Positions 40,901-50,988 of a stretch of 64,000 bases of DNA are shown here, piece after piece. The notes beneath the pieces are model-generated. The model had not been told where the DNA came from. It saw only the letters and a list, made by a program, of their open reading frames with translations, and did not search any database. This DNA is from Hydractinia symbiolongicarpus (taxonomy: Eukaryota; Cnidaria; Hydrozoa; Anthoathecata; Hydractiniidae). Position numbers and translations under genes: made by a program. The DNA is taken from positions 27,218,001-27,282,000 of the forward strand of contig NC_079883.1 in the NCBI RefSeq assembly GCF_029227915.1, given 5' to 3'. The stretch's first letter is position 1, and every line of letters begins with the position of its first letter.

Positions 40901-43900
40901 TTTTCGAACTACCAGGAATCATTGTTTCAAACGCATCAAGCTATATGTAACGTAATGGAAGAAATATTAAAAAATTAAAATACACAAGGCAACAACGACA
41001 CAAACAACAAAATAAAAACAATAGACATGAAAATTAAATTCATGACTAAACAAAATCAGGGTAAATCAATCAGTCAGGGTTAAGAAGTTATTTTTTGTAC
41101 ATCTTTCAACACAAAATCTTATTGGTTGTAGGTTATTTGATGGTGAATATGAAGCTTTTTGAAATGTTTGTTTTACCTATTTTCTATTTTTTAATTAGGA
41201 CACAGTTGATCCAAGACTGTTTTGGAAGAATGGAAAATACGATAAACAAGTACAATGACACTAAAAATTTTGGTATCATTTTTATGATCATTTGGCTTTA
41301 GTTACAGTCAGATTTATTGTCACGTTCAGCTTTGAATTTTATTATTGTATGAACTTTCTGGCAAATTCTATAACACAGTATGGTGAAACTTCAGCAGGGT
41401 TCTCAGTCATTTTGCAACTAATTTATCAAGGATATTTAGGAGAATTTAGGAGGATTTAGGGAATTTATATTAGTCAAAGTAACTTAGAATTGCGAGGATC
41501 ATGAAAATCAAGGATGTCAGAGGAATTTTAAAAAGGAAGACAAACGGGATTGGTTTCATTTCCGCATTAGTTGATGCAGCAAACTATATATCACAAAAGA
41601 AAATCCATAATAAAAACAGAGTCTGACAAATTAATGGATACTGTTAGGAGTTTTCACAAAAACTCGGGGAATTTAAGGATTTTTAGGAGGTATAGGAACC
41701 CTATTTAGATATTCAAAATTGAAGCCAGTGAGCTTAATTGGTAACTACATAGAATTTTATGTTAGACATAGTGGTATCAAGAGAAAATCTATCTATTTTA
41801 TTTTTCTTCGTGGCTGCCACTATTGATGTCTTTCCCCTATTTCCTACTGTAACTAAGAACACTGATAATAACTATGACACAATACCAGCATACATTGTTT
41901 TTTAAAAGGTTACTAAATAGTGAGGTGGTACTTTCATGTATTAGATTGAAACCTTCTTCAGCACAAATTCTAGGAAAATGTTTATATCTAACACTGTAGA
42001 GAGAATATAGTTAGCTTTCTTTTTCTGAATAATTGGGAAATTTAACACAAATTAATTTTTGTATACTACCCTACTAACCACATGCACAGCATTATGTTAA
42101 CCCCCGAGGTTTTTGTTTTAATGTTTGCAAGGAAGCAAGTCAGTCAATAAATTGGATACAAGATTCTGTTGATAAAATTATTTCACAAACCTCGTTTATA
42201 TTATATTCCCTCATAATATTTCTTTTATCACATTCATCTTCATTCTCACATATTTGAAACTTATTCGGGAGAACCTGTTAGAAAAATGAACAAAAAAGGA
42301 AAATAATTCAACTAACTAAATCAATACATATATATACACAATCGAATTAAAGGTAATAAATGTAAGTTGCTATGAAATACCATACCATGATAAATCTGTG
42401 TTGCCATTTTTTTCCAAAAAAGGTGTTCTCCTTTACAAGCAATGGACCCTGTAGGTGTGGAGGTGGCATTCGCTATAATAGAATTCAAAATTTATTGTAT
42501 GTGAAATATCAAATATAATATTTCATACAGTACTGTGAAAAGGTTTGTTAACATCCTGTTCGTTTAACGAGCGTGGTGCACACGAACCATGATAAAATCG
42601 TGGCCTTATGTATATATAACAAACATTCAAACATTTAATTGTGGCCACCACGCTAATATTATTATCTCCACGAAGGATCGTGTTTCCCATGATTATTTTT
42701 GCGAGCTCCACAATTTCTTTATCCAGTATAATTTAATTTTTTTCTTTTCAAAAAAGTGTTTCATTAAAGTTAATTTGTTTGTTCTAGGTTTTATCAAGTT
42801 TAACAAAGCATATTTGTAGTTTTTGCTTGGAGAAGAACCCTGACAGAAAAGCTTCGTTAATTGCATTTTAAAAGTTTAAGAAGGAAGAGCAGCAATAGAA
42901 ATGCTTTTTTAGGTCGCATTTTAAAAGTTTAAGAACGAAGAGCAGTGATAGAAATGCTTTTTAAATCGCATTTTGAAAGTTTAAGAACAAAAAGCGCCGA
43001 TAGAAATACTAGATGCTGTTTTGATTCACGAATGATTAAAATCTATTATATAGCTAGCTTTATGACAACAAATTAAAACAACAAGTGTTAATTTATTTTT
43101 TTGCTATCAGTTTTGATTTAATTGATAAACTAATACAGTCTTTGTTGTTTTACAATACAAGTTATCTATCGTGGATCCCATGGTGCAATGTTTAATTTTT
43201 GTTTGTGTTGTCCACGAAACATGATCGTGAGGTCCACGATTGTTAAAAAAAAATATGCATAGTGGGCTATCTCGCGTAACATGAAATAAACACGAGCCAC
43301 GATGTTAACAAACCTTTTCACAGTACTGTACATATTCAATCTGCATTCAATAACACTCAACATAAATTGTAAACCCTTTTAGGAAACTCTTTAGAAACAA
43401 GAAAGTATTAAAACCTCAGAAAAAACCTATACCAAAACTTTTCATTTTAAATAATAACCTTTTTAATTCAAATCAACAATTAACAAAACAGGCAGGAAAA
43501 CAAGGTCGACCATTCCAAGTTAAAAATCCTGAACCAATTATAACCTTCCAAAAAAATACATATTCCTAGACAAGAGCCCTGAGGTACCCCACAAGTATCT
43601 TGAAGCAGATTTGATCCTGTGTTGAAAGACACATTCAAAGGGAAACATTGCTGTAAATCGTTACAAAAAATTAAAATGGGACCAGAGAAAACAAAAAAAG
43701 TTGCAGCAAATCTTCAACACTTGAGAGATATAGAAACACTTTATTTGGAAAGACTTTTCTTTGTATACATTATTTACTTTGGCTACGAGAGAGAAGAACG
43801 TTTAAGACTGAGAAAGTCGATATAGTTGAGTCCACTTGTCTCCAACATAAAAAAAAAATAATAAACTTCACTACGAAATATGCAAACTGATTTTCACATG

Positions 43901-44818
43901 ATTCTGTACTCAAGAAGTTATGCACAACAAATTAAAAAAACATAAAATAAACATATAGGCATTTTTATGATTAGAAATGAATTTATTTCACTGCTATCTA
44001 ACATGAACATTACAAACCATTGTGACCATCAAAATCTTAGAATAATGATCATGTTTTACTATCACAAGATGACAATAGCATTGCAGATTGTGTGTGTCAT
44101 GCATGATACATGCACATGAAGTTAAAGTGTTTTGATTCCTGTACCCGACTCACCAAAAATACTTTTCAAATAAAATTGATCCTTTTTGTCCAATAACCCC
44201 CAAGATTTCCTGAAACTAATCACATTATTCCCAAAATGCAAAACAGCACTTTCGATTCTGATGAATTTTACCACAAATAAAGACCCTCAATATTAACAGA
44301 GCTTTACATATACACAATAGTTCTCACCTTCGCACAAGTTTTTAGTAGGATTAGAAGTTTCATTGTTATTGTTAATCTATTATTAAACAACAGAGCTCAT
44401 GTTTTTCGTTTTATAATAATAATGACAAAGTTTTTCGTTTTAGAGTGTAATGAGAAAATAACCCTACAAATGACATAAAAGATAAAAATCACTGTATTTG
44501 GCCCTAAAGTGACCCTAGAAAGTAATTACGTTTATGTGTTAGCAAAAGATACCAGCAAGTTCTTTTATATAAACATGAGGTTGTTACACCTATGCCTGTA
44601 AAGTTACATTTAAGGGGTACTATATATATAGATTTATCAACATATTGTATGAAATAAGGCCTTTTTGTGAACAACAAATTATCAACAAAATCTCTTCATG
44701 ATACTGATAATAATGAATAATAATGACTTTTCGTATACAAGAGGCTCACCTACCTTGAAGCGGTGAAGAAAAAACCTTTGACATGCAAAACAGACATTGT
44801 TCGATTTGTTCCAAAACC
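28926..44818 (-). CDS. PH-domain and RUSC-like RUN-domain protein, 5' end not found
   Basis: Fourteen minus-strand exons join with consistent phases to 1,097 residues plus a stop: 44818-44754, 42472-42386, 42274-42191, 40940-40848, 40188-40045, 39914-39889, 39765-39578, 38862-38779, 37260-37205, 35923-35845, 35638-35588, 34544-34515, 33545-33454, 31142-28926. The first exon seen has a CxxC (VCFAC) and no start, so earlier exons are missing. The next four exons form a PH domain, from LQGPLLVKEN through KKYVFKL and EYYACE to the C-terminal helix EDLRSWTKNLDIL. A Cys-rich CPNCNTC segment, a predicted helical stretch and a long acidic disordered region with another CxxC (CKMC) follow. The C-terminus (about 29600-29000) resembles the RUN domain of RUSC1/2 (iporin): SPDMGRLIRGEF, VSMWSLVKEF and a final FNLHIDFEHR. 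Unlike RUSC, no SH3 follows the RUN. RUN proteins usually act as effectors of small GTPases in membrane traffic; that role is inference. Two donors are the weaker GTTTGT type. Confidence 0.75.
32880..33039. mobile_element. 160-bp MITE with 26-bp inverted repeats
   Basis: TACCTTAAGGTAATTAATTT at 32880 begins a 26-bp arm that matches the reverse complement of 33014-33039 with one mismatch. The interior repeats TTTTCGCGG/TTTCGCGGG words. TTAA lies at the same position in both arms, as would fit insertion at TTAA, but the arms themselves include it. It is non-autonomous, with no coding. It sits in the intron between the last two exons of the PH/RUN gene. Confidence 0.8.
34620..35360. mobile_element. 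Decayed interspersed repeat with internal duplications
   Basis: GACGTTACGGCGCGACG occurs twice (about 34723 and 34854), in similar contexts that include GATGTCGCCGAAA / CATGTTGCCGAAA. Further on, ATCCTATACA...TTGATCAGCGTTTCA occurs twice, at about 35081 and 35239 (about 158 bp apart), with TATCTC and TGACGTCA words around each. Its texture is unlike the host introns, and I read it as one or two copies of a dispersed non-autonomous repeat inside an intron of the PH/RUN gene. The family is not recognised. Confidence 0.55.
35410..35540. repeat. GAAT/GAAG tetranucleotide microsatellite
   Basis: Long runs of (GAAT)n interrupted by (GAAG)n lie between two exons of the PH/RUN gene. The Ser-Phe-Ile-His repeat frames on the minus strand are only translations of this repeat. 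Confidence 0.9.
38323..38380. repeat. 25-bp inverted repeat, 8-bp loop
   Basis: The arm at 38323-38347 (ACGGATAGCTTGAGTTGC...) pairs with 38356-38380 with two mismatches. It could fold into a stable hairpin in the PH/RUN pre-mRNA intron or be a very short MITE. Confidence 0.8.
39366..39440 (+). repeat. tRNA-derived sequence, probable SINE head
   Basis: TAGCTCAATCGGTTAAGG resembles a tRNA A box and GGGTTCGAGTCC is a near-perfect B box, spaced as in a tRNA. The acceptor and anticodon stems are not convincing, so a functional tRNA is unlikely. It is more likely the polymerase III promoter part of a SINE or a tRNA pseudogene. It lies in a PH/RUN intron, on the opposite strand. Confidence 0.55.
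42528..43328. mobile_element. 801-bp TIR element carrying a 53-bp minisatellite
   Basis: The 28-bp terminal repeats (42528-42555 and 43301-43328) are perfect inverted complements beginning CAGTACTGTGAAAAGG. TA flanks both ends, as in Tc1/mariner-type insertions. The interior has no long coding frame, so it is non-autonomous. It holds three copies of a 53-bp repeat near its middle. It lies upstream of the PH-domain exons in an intron of the PH/RUN gene. A second element at 52437-53088 has different ends but the same internal repeat. Confidence 0.85.
42861..43012. repeat. 53-bp minisatellite, three copies (element A)
   Basis: Units starting GCATTTTAAAAGTTTAAGAA occur at 42863, 42916 and 42969 (period 53), each continuing with a variant of AGCGGCGATAGAAATG. 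The same unit occurs at 52661-52885. Confidence 0.9.
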
Positions 44819-46617
44819 CTGTCCCCATATATCAAAACAGACCATTAAAACAAAACGAAACTAAAATATTATATCTTCACTTTTTGCTAAAATTTCATCT
44901 GATGCATATGCACTCCCATAGCTAAGCAATCAAACAAAAAAATAAATGTGCATGCTTTTTTTTATTTCAAAGCACTTTTATTTTGAGACACAGGTTGCGA
45001 AATTTACTGATCGTTCAACATGTAGCACACTTGTGTATGATTTTTATTTCAGAATGTTTATTTCAGAAGGCAAATAAAAGTTTGCAAAAGTATCAAGGTG
45101 TATTTATAAGCCCATATCACACCCTTCCCTTTAGCAGGAATAGGGTTAAGGCCAGTTACAGCCTTTGTAATTTGGCAACACTCATTTGCAGACGTAATGA
45201 CCAACTTATTTTTCGACAATTATTTGCTGCAGTAAAATTCAATATTTATGCATTTGTTATGTATTATTTTCTGTCATTTTTTTGACTGGGAAGGCGGTTT
45301 GCATACTCCGAATCTGAAACTGGTTACCCCACATTTTTGTATTTAAATGTTCTTAGGAGGAAACACACAGCGTTCATGGTGATCTATTTTGGAAATTGTA
45401 GATTTTTTTTAACTTTGTTGCGAAGGCATAATTAAATGTTTTTGGCTTTGAAAGTCATAATTTTAGTGAATGAAAGTCTTAATTTTGAGCGTTGGCATAA
45501 ATTTTATATACTGTAATAGGGTCACATGTCACAAAAAAAAGACTGAGGATAGTTTGAAAATTTTTAACAAAGGAAAAATTCAGAGATAGCTATATCTGGA
45601 GTAAAATGAGCTTTTAACAAAAATTGGATATGTCATTGGGAATTTCTTATGAAAACCTTTGGGTCCAAATTGTAAAAGTACCTCAAGATCCCTTTACGTA
45701 CAAAGGGAACTGAGAACTAGTTAAAATAATGCGCAAACTCCATTTAAATGAGGGGCACGAGTCATCAATAAATGTTGGTGTTTAATAGCACAAAAAAACG
45801 TAAACAATAAAACTTTTTTATTGACCAGTTTTTATTGACCACTGAGTTTGGAGGGGTCAAATAATAAAACTAGGTATTCTTTTGCAACAAAATTTAACAA
45901 TAGTCAAAAGACACTATTGGGTGGGTGGGTGGGTAATTTTTGTGACACTAAAGTGCAATTTTTTGCTACCAATTACAACCAGGAGACCCAGCATAATTTT
46001 TCTTACCACCAGGAAATCAGAATACGTATTGTGGGAAATATTATGCCATTTTTCTGCGGTCAGAATACTGACCGCATGTTTTGATTGCTTAATTCTATTG
46101 TTCTTTGCTCACATGATCAATATTGAGAACTCCTTTGGTTTCACTCAGCCAAATATAATTAATTCTTGTATTATTTATAGAAGGTAAGATGTGAACACAC
46201 CAACTTTTCATTCATTGGTTGATTGTAATTTCGGGTTTGCTATAAGGTGGATTTGAATTTTAGGGATTTGCTCTGACATGTGTTTGCGTCTAAGCTTTCG
46301 TTTGAGAGAAACTGAATCTGATATCCTTGAATTTAGTTAACTAGGCTATTAATACAGTCCTTGAATACAGGGTGCTGATGCTGGAAGCCTAGCCAAACTT
46401 ACTAAAAGCGCAGAATTTCTGGCAGCATTACTTTGTCTATCTGCAAGAACTTTCTGGCACGGATTTAGACAAGTCAATCCAGTCACACAACATAGTAAAA
46501 AAATGAGCCAAATATTACGCTGCGGCGCACAAGAAATAATTTCTGAAAACATGGTGTTTTCAAATTATACACAGAATTTCGGGGACAAAAATCGAATTCT
46601 TAGGGATTGACTTCGAG
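44819..46617. other. Upstream of the PH/RUN exons; no exon identified
   Basis: The missing 5' exons of the minus-strand PH/RUN gene should lie here or further right, but none could be supported. A 9-bp perfect hairpin (TGCGGTCAG / CTGACCGCA, loop AATA) lies at 46055-46076. The (GGGT)n run near 45920 is low-complexity. Confidence 0.35.
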
Positions 46618-48832
46618 ATATTACTGTGAAAAGTTTATCATTTCTTGAACATGATAGTTTAGTAGGCGACGTTTCGGGAGATCCTTCTCCCATCATTGGG
46701 CAAAGTAAAATGATGTTGCGCATGTACTTATATAATTGCAGAGGATCGAAATTCATAAAAATTAACCCATCAGAAACGAGCTGATAATTACAGTTAATTA
46801 CGGTAATTAACATTTTCGGACCTGGATGTAGGTAACTACTTTTTCTGTAGGGCTGGTAACCAAATCTCAGGAAGTTGATACGAGATGCTGTTTATGTGTT
46901 TGTTACGTTCTACACTGTTGATGGTTTCTTTAATCTTCCTGGCCGTTGTTCTGGATTCTCTGTCAATGATTTTCTCCTCATCCCAATTAAACTGATGACT
47001 TCTGCTCCAGCTGTGGTCCGCAATTTCGTTTTTCTTCACATCTCCGTTTCTCACTGCGCGCATATGTTCTTGTACTCGTTGCTTAAACTTTCTTTTTGTT
47101 TCGCCTATATACACTGCATCACAATCCTTACACAAAATTTTGTAAACAACAATGCTTTGTTCTTCCAGGTTTATTTTGTCTTTTGGTTTAGACAAAGTGC
47201 TTCTTAGGGCGTCTTTAGAGGTAAGAATGCATTTGATCTTGTGTTGCCTTAAAACTCGACAAAGGATCTCGCTGGTACCTGGTACGAAGGGTAGGAATGC
47301 TGATGGGATAAATTCCTCTGATGTTTCCTTGTTGTCTCCGTTGCATCTTCTCTTCATTTTATTTTCTACTTGCGTGATGACTTTATGACTGTATCCATTT
47401 GCGATTAATGCATTTCTTACACATCCAATTTCTATTTTCCTCTCCTGTTTGTCACTGACAACGCTGTTGGCACGATTCAGTAATGAAGATATGACACTTT
47501 CTTTGCAAGATTTCTGGTGGTTTGATTGGAAGTTAAGGTACTGGTCAGTGTGTGTTGGTTTACGATACACTGAAACTGAAATGGAACCATTCTTGCGTTT
47601 GACCAAAGTGTCCAGGAAAGCGATACTTCCATCGTGTTCAAGCTCAACAATGAATTTGATTTGTCGATGTAGGCCGTTGATGTGTTCATGGAATTCTTCT
47701 AGATGAGATCTTTTGATTATGGCGAATACGTCGTCAACAAATCTTTTCCAAACCTTTGGACGTCTCTCTGATGTGACTAATGCTGTTGTCTCGTGTGCTT
47801 GCATGATTACTTCTGCGACTACTGATGATGCAGGGCCTCCCATGGCAACTCCGTCTGTTTGAGTGTAGAAGTTCTTATTAAACAGATACCATGTTTTGGT
47901 TAGAACAAGTTCGACCAAACGCAGAAAATCCGGTACTGGAATCTTTGTCTTTTCACCGAATTCAGCATCGTTTTCGATAAGGTCTTTAATGATGTTTAAG
48001 GTGTCTTTTATGGGAACATTTGTGTAGAGTGATGTGACATCAAATGATACCATGCATTCGTCGTCTGATATCTTTATTTCTCTGATGTATTCCGAAAATT
48101 CTTTTGAGTTTTTGCTGTGGTCACTTGCTGTGAATTTGCTGAGGATAGAAGCAACAAATTTTGATAGGTTGTATAACGGTGTTCCAGTGCAGGAGACTAT
48201 TGGTCGAATTGGATTTCCCTGTTTATGAATTTTTAGTAGTCCGTAAAATCGTGGTGGTGGTCCATCACAAGGTTTCAGTCAGTAATACTGCTTATCGTCG
48301 ATGTATTCTTTTCTCTTCAACTCCATTAAGATGTTCCTCGCTTCTCGTTTGATGAGTTCTGTGGGATCTTTCTTGAGAAGTTTGTAAGGCCCGTTGTTGA
48401 TGTGTTCGTTGCACTTGTTGATGTAGTCAAGTGTATTCATGATAACCGTTGTTCTCCCCTTGTCTGCCGGTAGGATTATGATATCTTTGTCCTTCTTTAG
48501 ATTCTTCAATGACAGTCTTTCAGATTTTTGCAAATTATCCTTTGGTGTGTTGCTTTTCTGTAGCGTGAGGCTTACTTTAGCTCTTACTGTGTCTGCCTCT
48601 TCTTTTGGTAGATCTTTAATTGCCTCTTCCACTTTCGCAACTATTTCTTTCTTTGGAATTGAAGCTGGTGTCATGCAGAAATTCATTCCTTTTGATTGAA
48701 GGTTTGTTTCTTCTCTCGTGAGTTGTCTGTTGAAGAGATTGACAATCCATTTGCTCTTTTCTATACCCGTTCTTGAAACGTCGCCTACTAAACTATCATG
48801 TTCAAGAAATGATAAACTTTCCACAGTAATAT
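46618..48832 (-). mobile_element. Penelope-like retroelement with 58-bp inverted arms
   Basis: A minus-strand element contains a reverse transcriptase and a C-terminal GIY-YIG endonuclease, the hallmark of Penelope-like elements. It is bounded by 46618-46675 and 48775-48832, which are reverse complements over 58 bp with one mismatch. Penelope-like elements are known for LTR-like terminal sequences in direct or inverted orientation; here they are inverted. The frame is broken by one stop, so this copy is probably not autonomous, but divergence is otherwise slight. True ends and target duplication were not resolved. Confidence 0.85.
46668..46700 (-). ncRNA. Hammerhead-like ribozyme motif, degenerate
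   Basis: On the minus strand, a TGATG box is followed by a 5-bp stem (GGGAG/CTCCC, 6-base loop) and then CGAAACGTC. This is the order of a type I hammerhead: CUGANGA, stem II, GAAA, short stem III, GUC. Penelope-like elements are known to carry such ribozymes in their terminal repeats. Two core positions differ from the consensus (C3 and A9), so activity is doubtful. Confidence 0.4.
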
Positions 48833-48851
48833 GAATACTGAATATCTTCAA
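46836..48851 (-). pseudogene. Penelope-like RT/GIY-YIG ORF with one in-frame stop
   Basis: One frame of 672 codon positions runs from 48851 to 46836 and is split by a single TGA at 48281-48279, giving pieces of 190 and 405 residues plus the stretch between the stop and the first ATG after it. Before the stop lies the conserved N-terminal part (DIIILPADKGRTTV). After it come RFYGLLKIHK, motif A SFDVTSLYTNVP, motif B GVAMGGPASS and the catalytic RFVDDVFAI with both aspartates. A GIY-YIG nuclease start, VYKILCKDCDAVYIGETKRK, follows. The protein would copy the element's RNA at a nicked target. The first codons, 48832-48775, coincide with the inverted arm, so the true N-terminus may be truncated. 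Confidence 0.88.
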
Positions 48852-50629
48852 TAATGTCTCCGAGATCTTTTTAAAAAAAACTGTTTCATATCAATTCATT
48901 GGCAAAAAGTTTTTTAAGTATTTTATACCGAACGGTATCATTTGTTTTTGTTAGCTTTATAAGCTTTTTATTGATTATATTTTTCAAATAAAATTGACTT
49001 AAAATTCGCCTCACATGTTGATTAAAAAGGTTTATTATGATTCTAAAATATCCTGATTGATTAAAACTCTCGTAAAATCAAGCTGATTGGTTTAAAAGCA
49101 ATGCTATAGTGGATCAACCGTGAATAATGTAATAAACAATGTGCCTGATTTTTTATGGCTAATTTATGCTTGCAACATTCAAAAATGCGTTTTATACTTT
49201 TTAGGTACAGCAACGAGAAAGAAGCTGAAGAAACTCAACTCTGCCGATCAAAATGCTCAAGAATATTTTTTAGGAGGAATATGTACTGGCCACCTTAAAA
49301 ATATAATTGGTTAGCGTCACCTGGCCAACTCACTTTGAAAGGTGAAAGTCGAGTCGGTAAACTTGTAAAAAATAAACCAAACAATCCATGAACATTTTCG
49401 ACACACAACAAAATACACCATTTACCTTTTCAGCGGTCCTCCAAATTACGGTTGTTACATCCGAATGTTACTTTGATAAAGGACTGCGCTACGCTACTCA
49501 GTGCTATATTTTCCTGCTTCGCATTTATACGGCAATACAAGAGAAAACCATGGGAACAACTTTGACTGACAAAAATCGAACTTAAAACAGAGGCTAAAAA
49601 TACAGCTGGCGTACATTTAAAACGAATAACAAAATATGGCTGCAAAATATAGTATTTTGTAATTTTTTAGGAAAATTTGTTATCCGACCAACTGACTCAC
49701 TTTTGTAATCAGAAATGACGCTAACCAAATATATTTTTGACGGTGGCCTTACTTGAATAAAACTTAACGTTGATATTTTCGATACTTGATATTTTCCCTT
49801 GTGTCACGACCTTGTTAAGGAAACCAACTTGGCAGATTAGTGTATGTACAACTTGTTTTGGTAGCAAAAGTTTCTGAAGCAATGGCATAGACCCCCAGCA
49901 TTGTTTCTTTTATATTTAACGTTCTGACATTGTCAAAAAATTGTCAGAGCGCCTGACTTTGTTGACCCATGCCTTTCCTGGTGACGGGAGTGTAGGCCTG
50001 TTGTGGCCGCAGTGGGCCATTGACAAAATGTTTTGTCTTGTAACTAACATAATAAAACTTATTGGATTAGGTCGCTAGTTAGCTAGCTATTTATCTTACT
50101 TTTTTAAAAAAAATATTTAATGTGGTGACTAAAAACAAACTTAAATCTACCAGCTTTCTTTCTTCCATCATCAAAATCGTTGACTCCTCTGATCTTTTGA
50201 CTGGGCGGCCAGTGCAACTGCAACATAAATTTTTGTGTTCGAAAAATTAGGCTTTCGCTTTCGAATCACATTCCTATTAAATCCGGATCGACTGGTGCTG
50301 TCTATATTTCGCATGAGCAAGCGTTCGGTTATATTCTAATCGTTTAAAATTTTCTCGCCTCCCCGGAACATTTTTAGCTTGTTAAACTTATTAATGTGTG
50401 ATAAATCAAGACAAAGCAGAAAGTACCAGGTTCTGCGTTGAAAACTGGCATAAGAAACGAAAGCGTTTCTTTATTTTGAGAAATTTGTTTTATACAGTAC
50501 TGACATACATAGTATGCAGTATGTTACACCAACAACCTATATTTATATCCCGTCCGATCAACAGTTTTTTGAGCAACACGAAATATTTTGCGAGCAGATG
50601 ACGACTTCTGACAATATTTTGACTCCCAG
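48852..50629. other. Non-coding stretch right of the retroelement
   Basis: No gene supported. A plus-strand frame after an acceptor-like TTTTTAG at 49204 gives about 36 codons to a stop, and a minus-strand frame at 49645-49430 ends near a good donor. Neither has recognisable sequence or a partner exon. Confidence 0.35.
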
Positions 50630-50687
50630 CTATTTAAAACTTGTCAACCATCATCTAGCTAGATGATGGTTGACAGGTTTTAAATAG
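50630..50687. repeat. 58-bp near-perfect palindrome
   Basis: The arm at 50630-50658 (CTATTTAAAACTTGTCAACC...) is followed with no spacer by its reverse complement at 50659-50687, with a single mismatch. Such a loopless palindrome can extrude as a cruciform. It may be a fused pair of inverted transposon ends. Confidence 0.92.
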
Positions 50688-50751
50688 ATAGATAGATGTG
50701 CATATTTTACATGGTTAGCCTGGCAAATATCAAGGGATACACCCTGTCTAT

Positions 50752-50814
50752 TATTTCCAGGAGAGCCCATGGCTTAGAGACTCCCATCTAAGCCATGGTC
50801 TAAGCCTGGAAATA
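50752..50814. repeat. Interrupted hairpin, 26-base arms
   Basis: TATTTCCAGG and CCATGGCTTA on the left are mirrored by TAAGCCATGG and CCTGGAAATA on the right, with a mismatched 5-6 base segment between the two stem blocks and a 12-base loop. It lies 64 bp right of the loopless palindrome, so the two may belong to one element. Confidence 0.75.
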
Positions 50815-50963
50815 GTTTTTAATGCTCATTTTTAAGCTCTCTTCTTCGCAGTTTAAGTTGTTCTCTAATTTTCTGTATTGAAAAAAGGAAGTAAACAAAG
50901 TGAATTCACTAAGGCTTTGACCATGCGCATTATGAATATTTCTCTTTTTAATCTTACGGCTTG

Positions 50964-50988
50964 AATATATATATATATATATATATAT
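50964..50988. repeat. AT dinucleotide microsatellite
   Basis: A simple (AT)n run. Confidence 0.85.

Noticed and set aside
46875-48699. Several plus-strand frames over the retroelement
   Set aside because: Antisense shadows of the minus-strand RT/GIY-YIG frame.
49204-49314. Plus-strand terminal exon after TTTTTAG
   Set aside because: Frame of about 36 codons to a stop with no homology and no partner exon.
49430-49645. Minus-strand frame as the missing first exon of the PH/RUN gene
   Set aside because: The donor nearby (AAAAG|GTAAAT) is good, but no open frame reaches it in the phase that the 44818-44754 exon requires.
50819-50868. Minus-strand terminal exon ending LKLRRRELKNEH-stop after an acceptor-like CAATACAG
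   Set aside because: Only about 16 codons, no partner exon upstream and no recognisable family; possible but unsupported.
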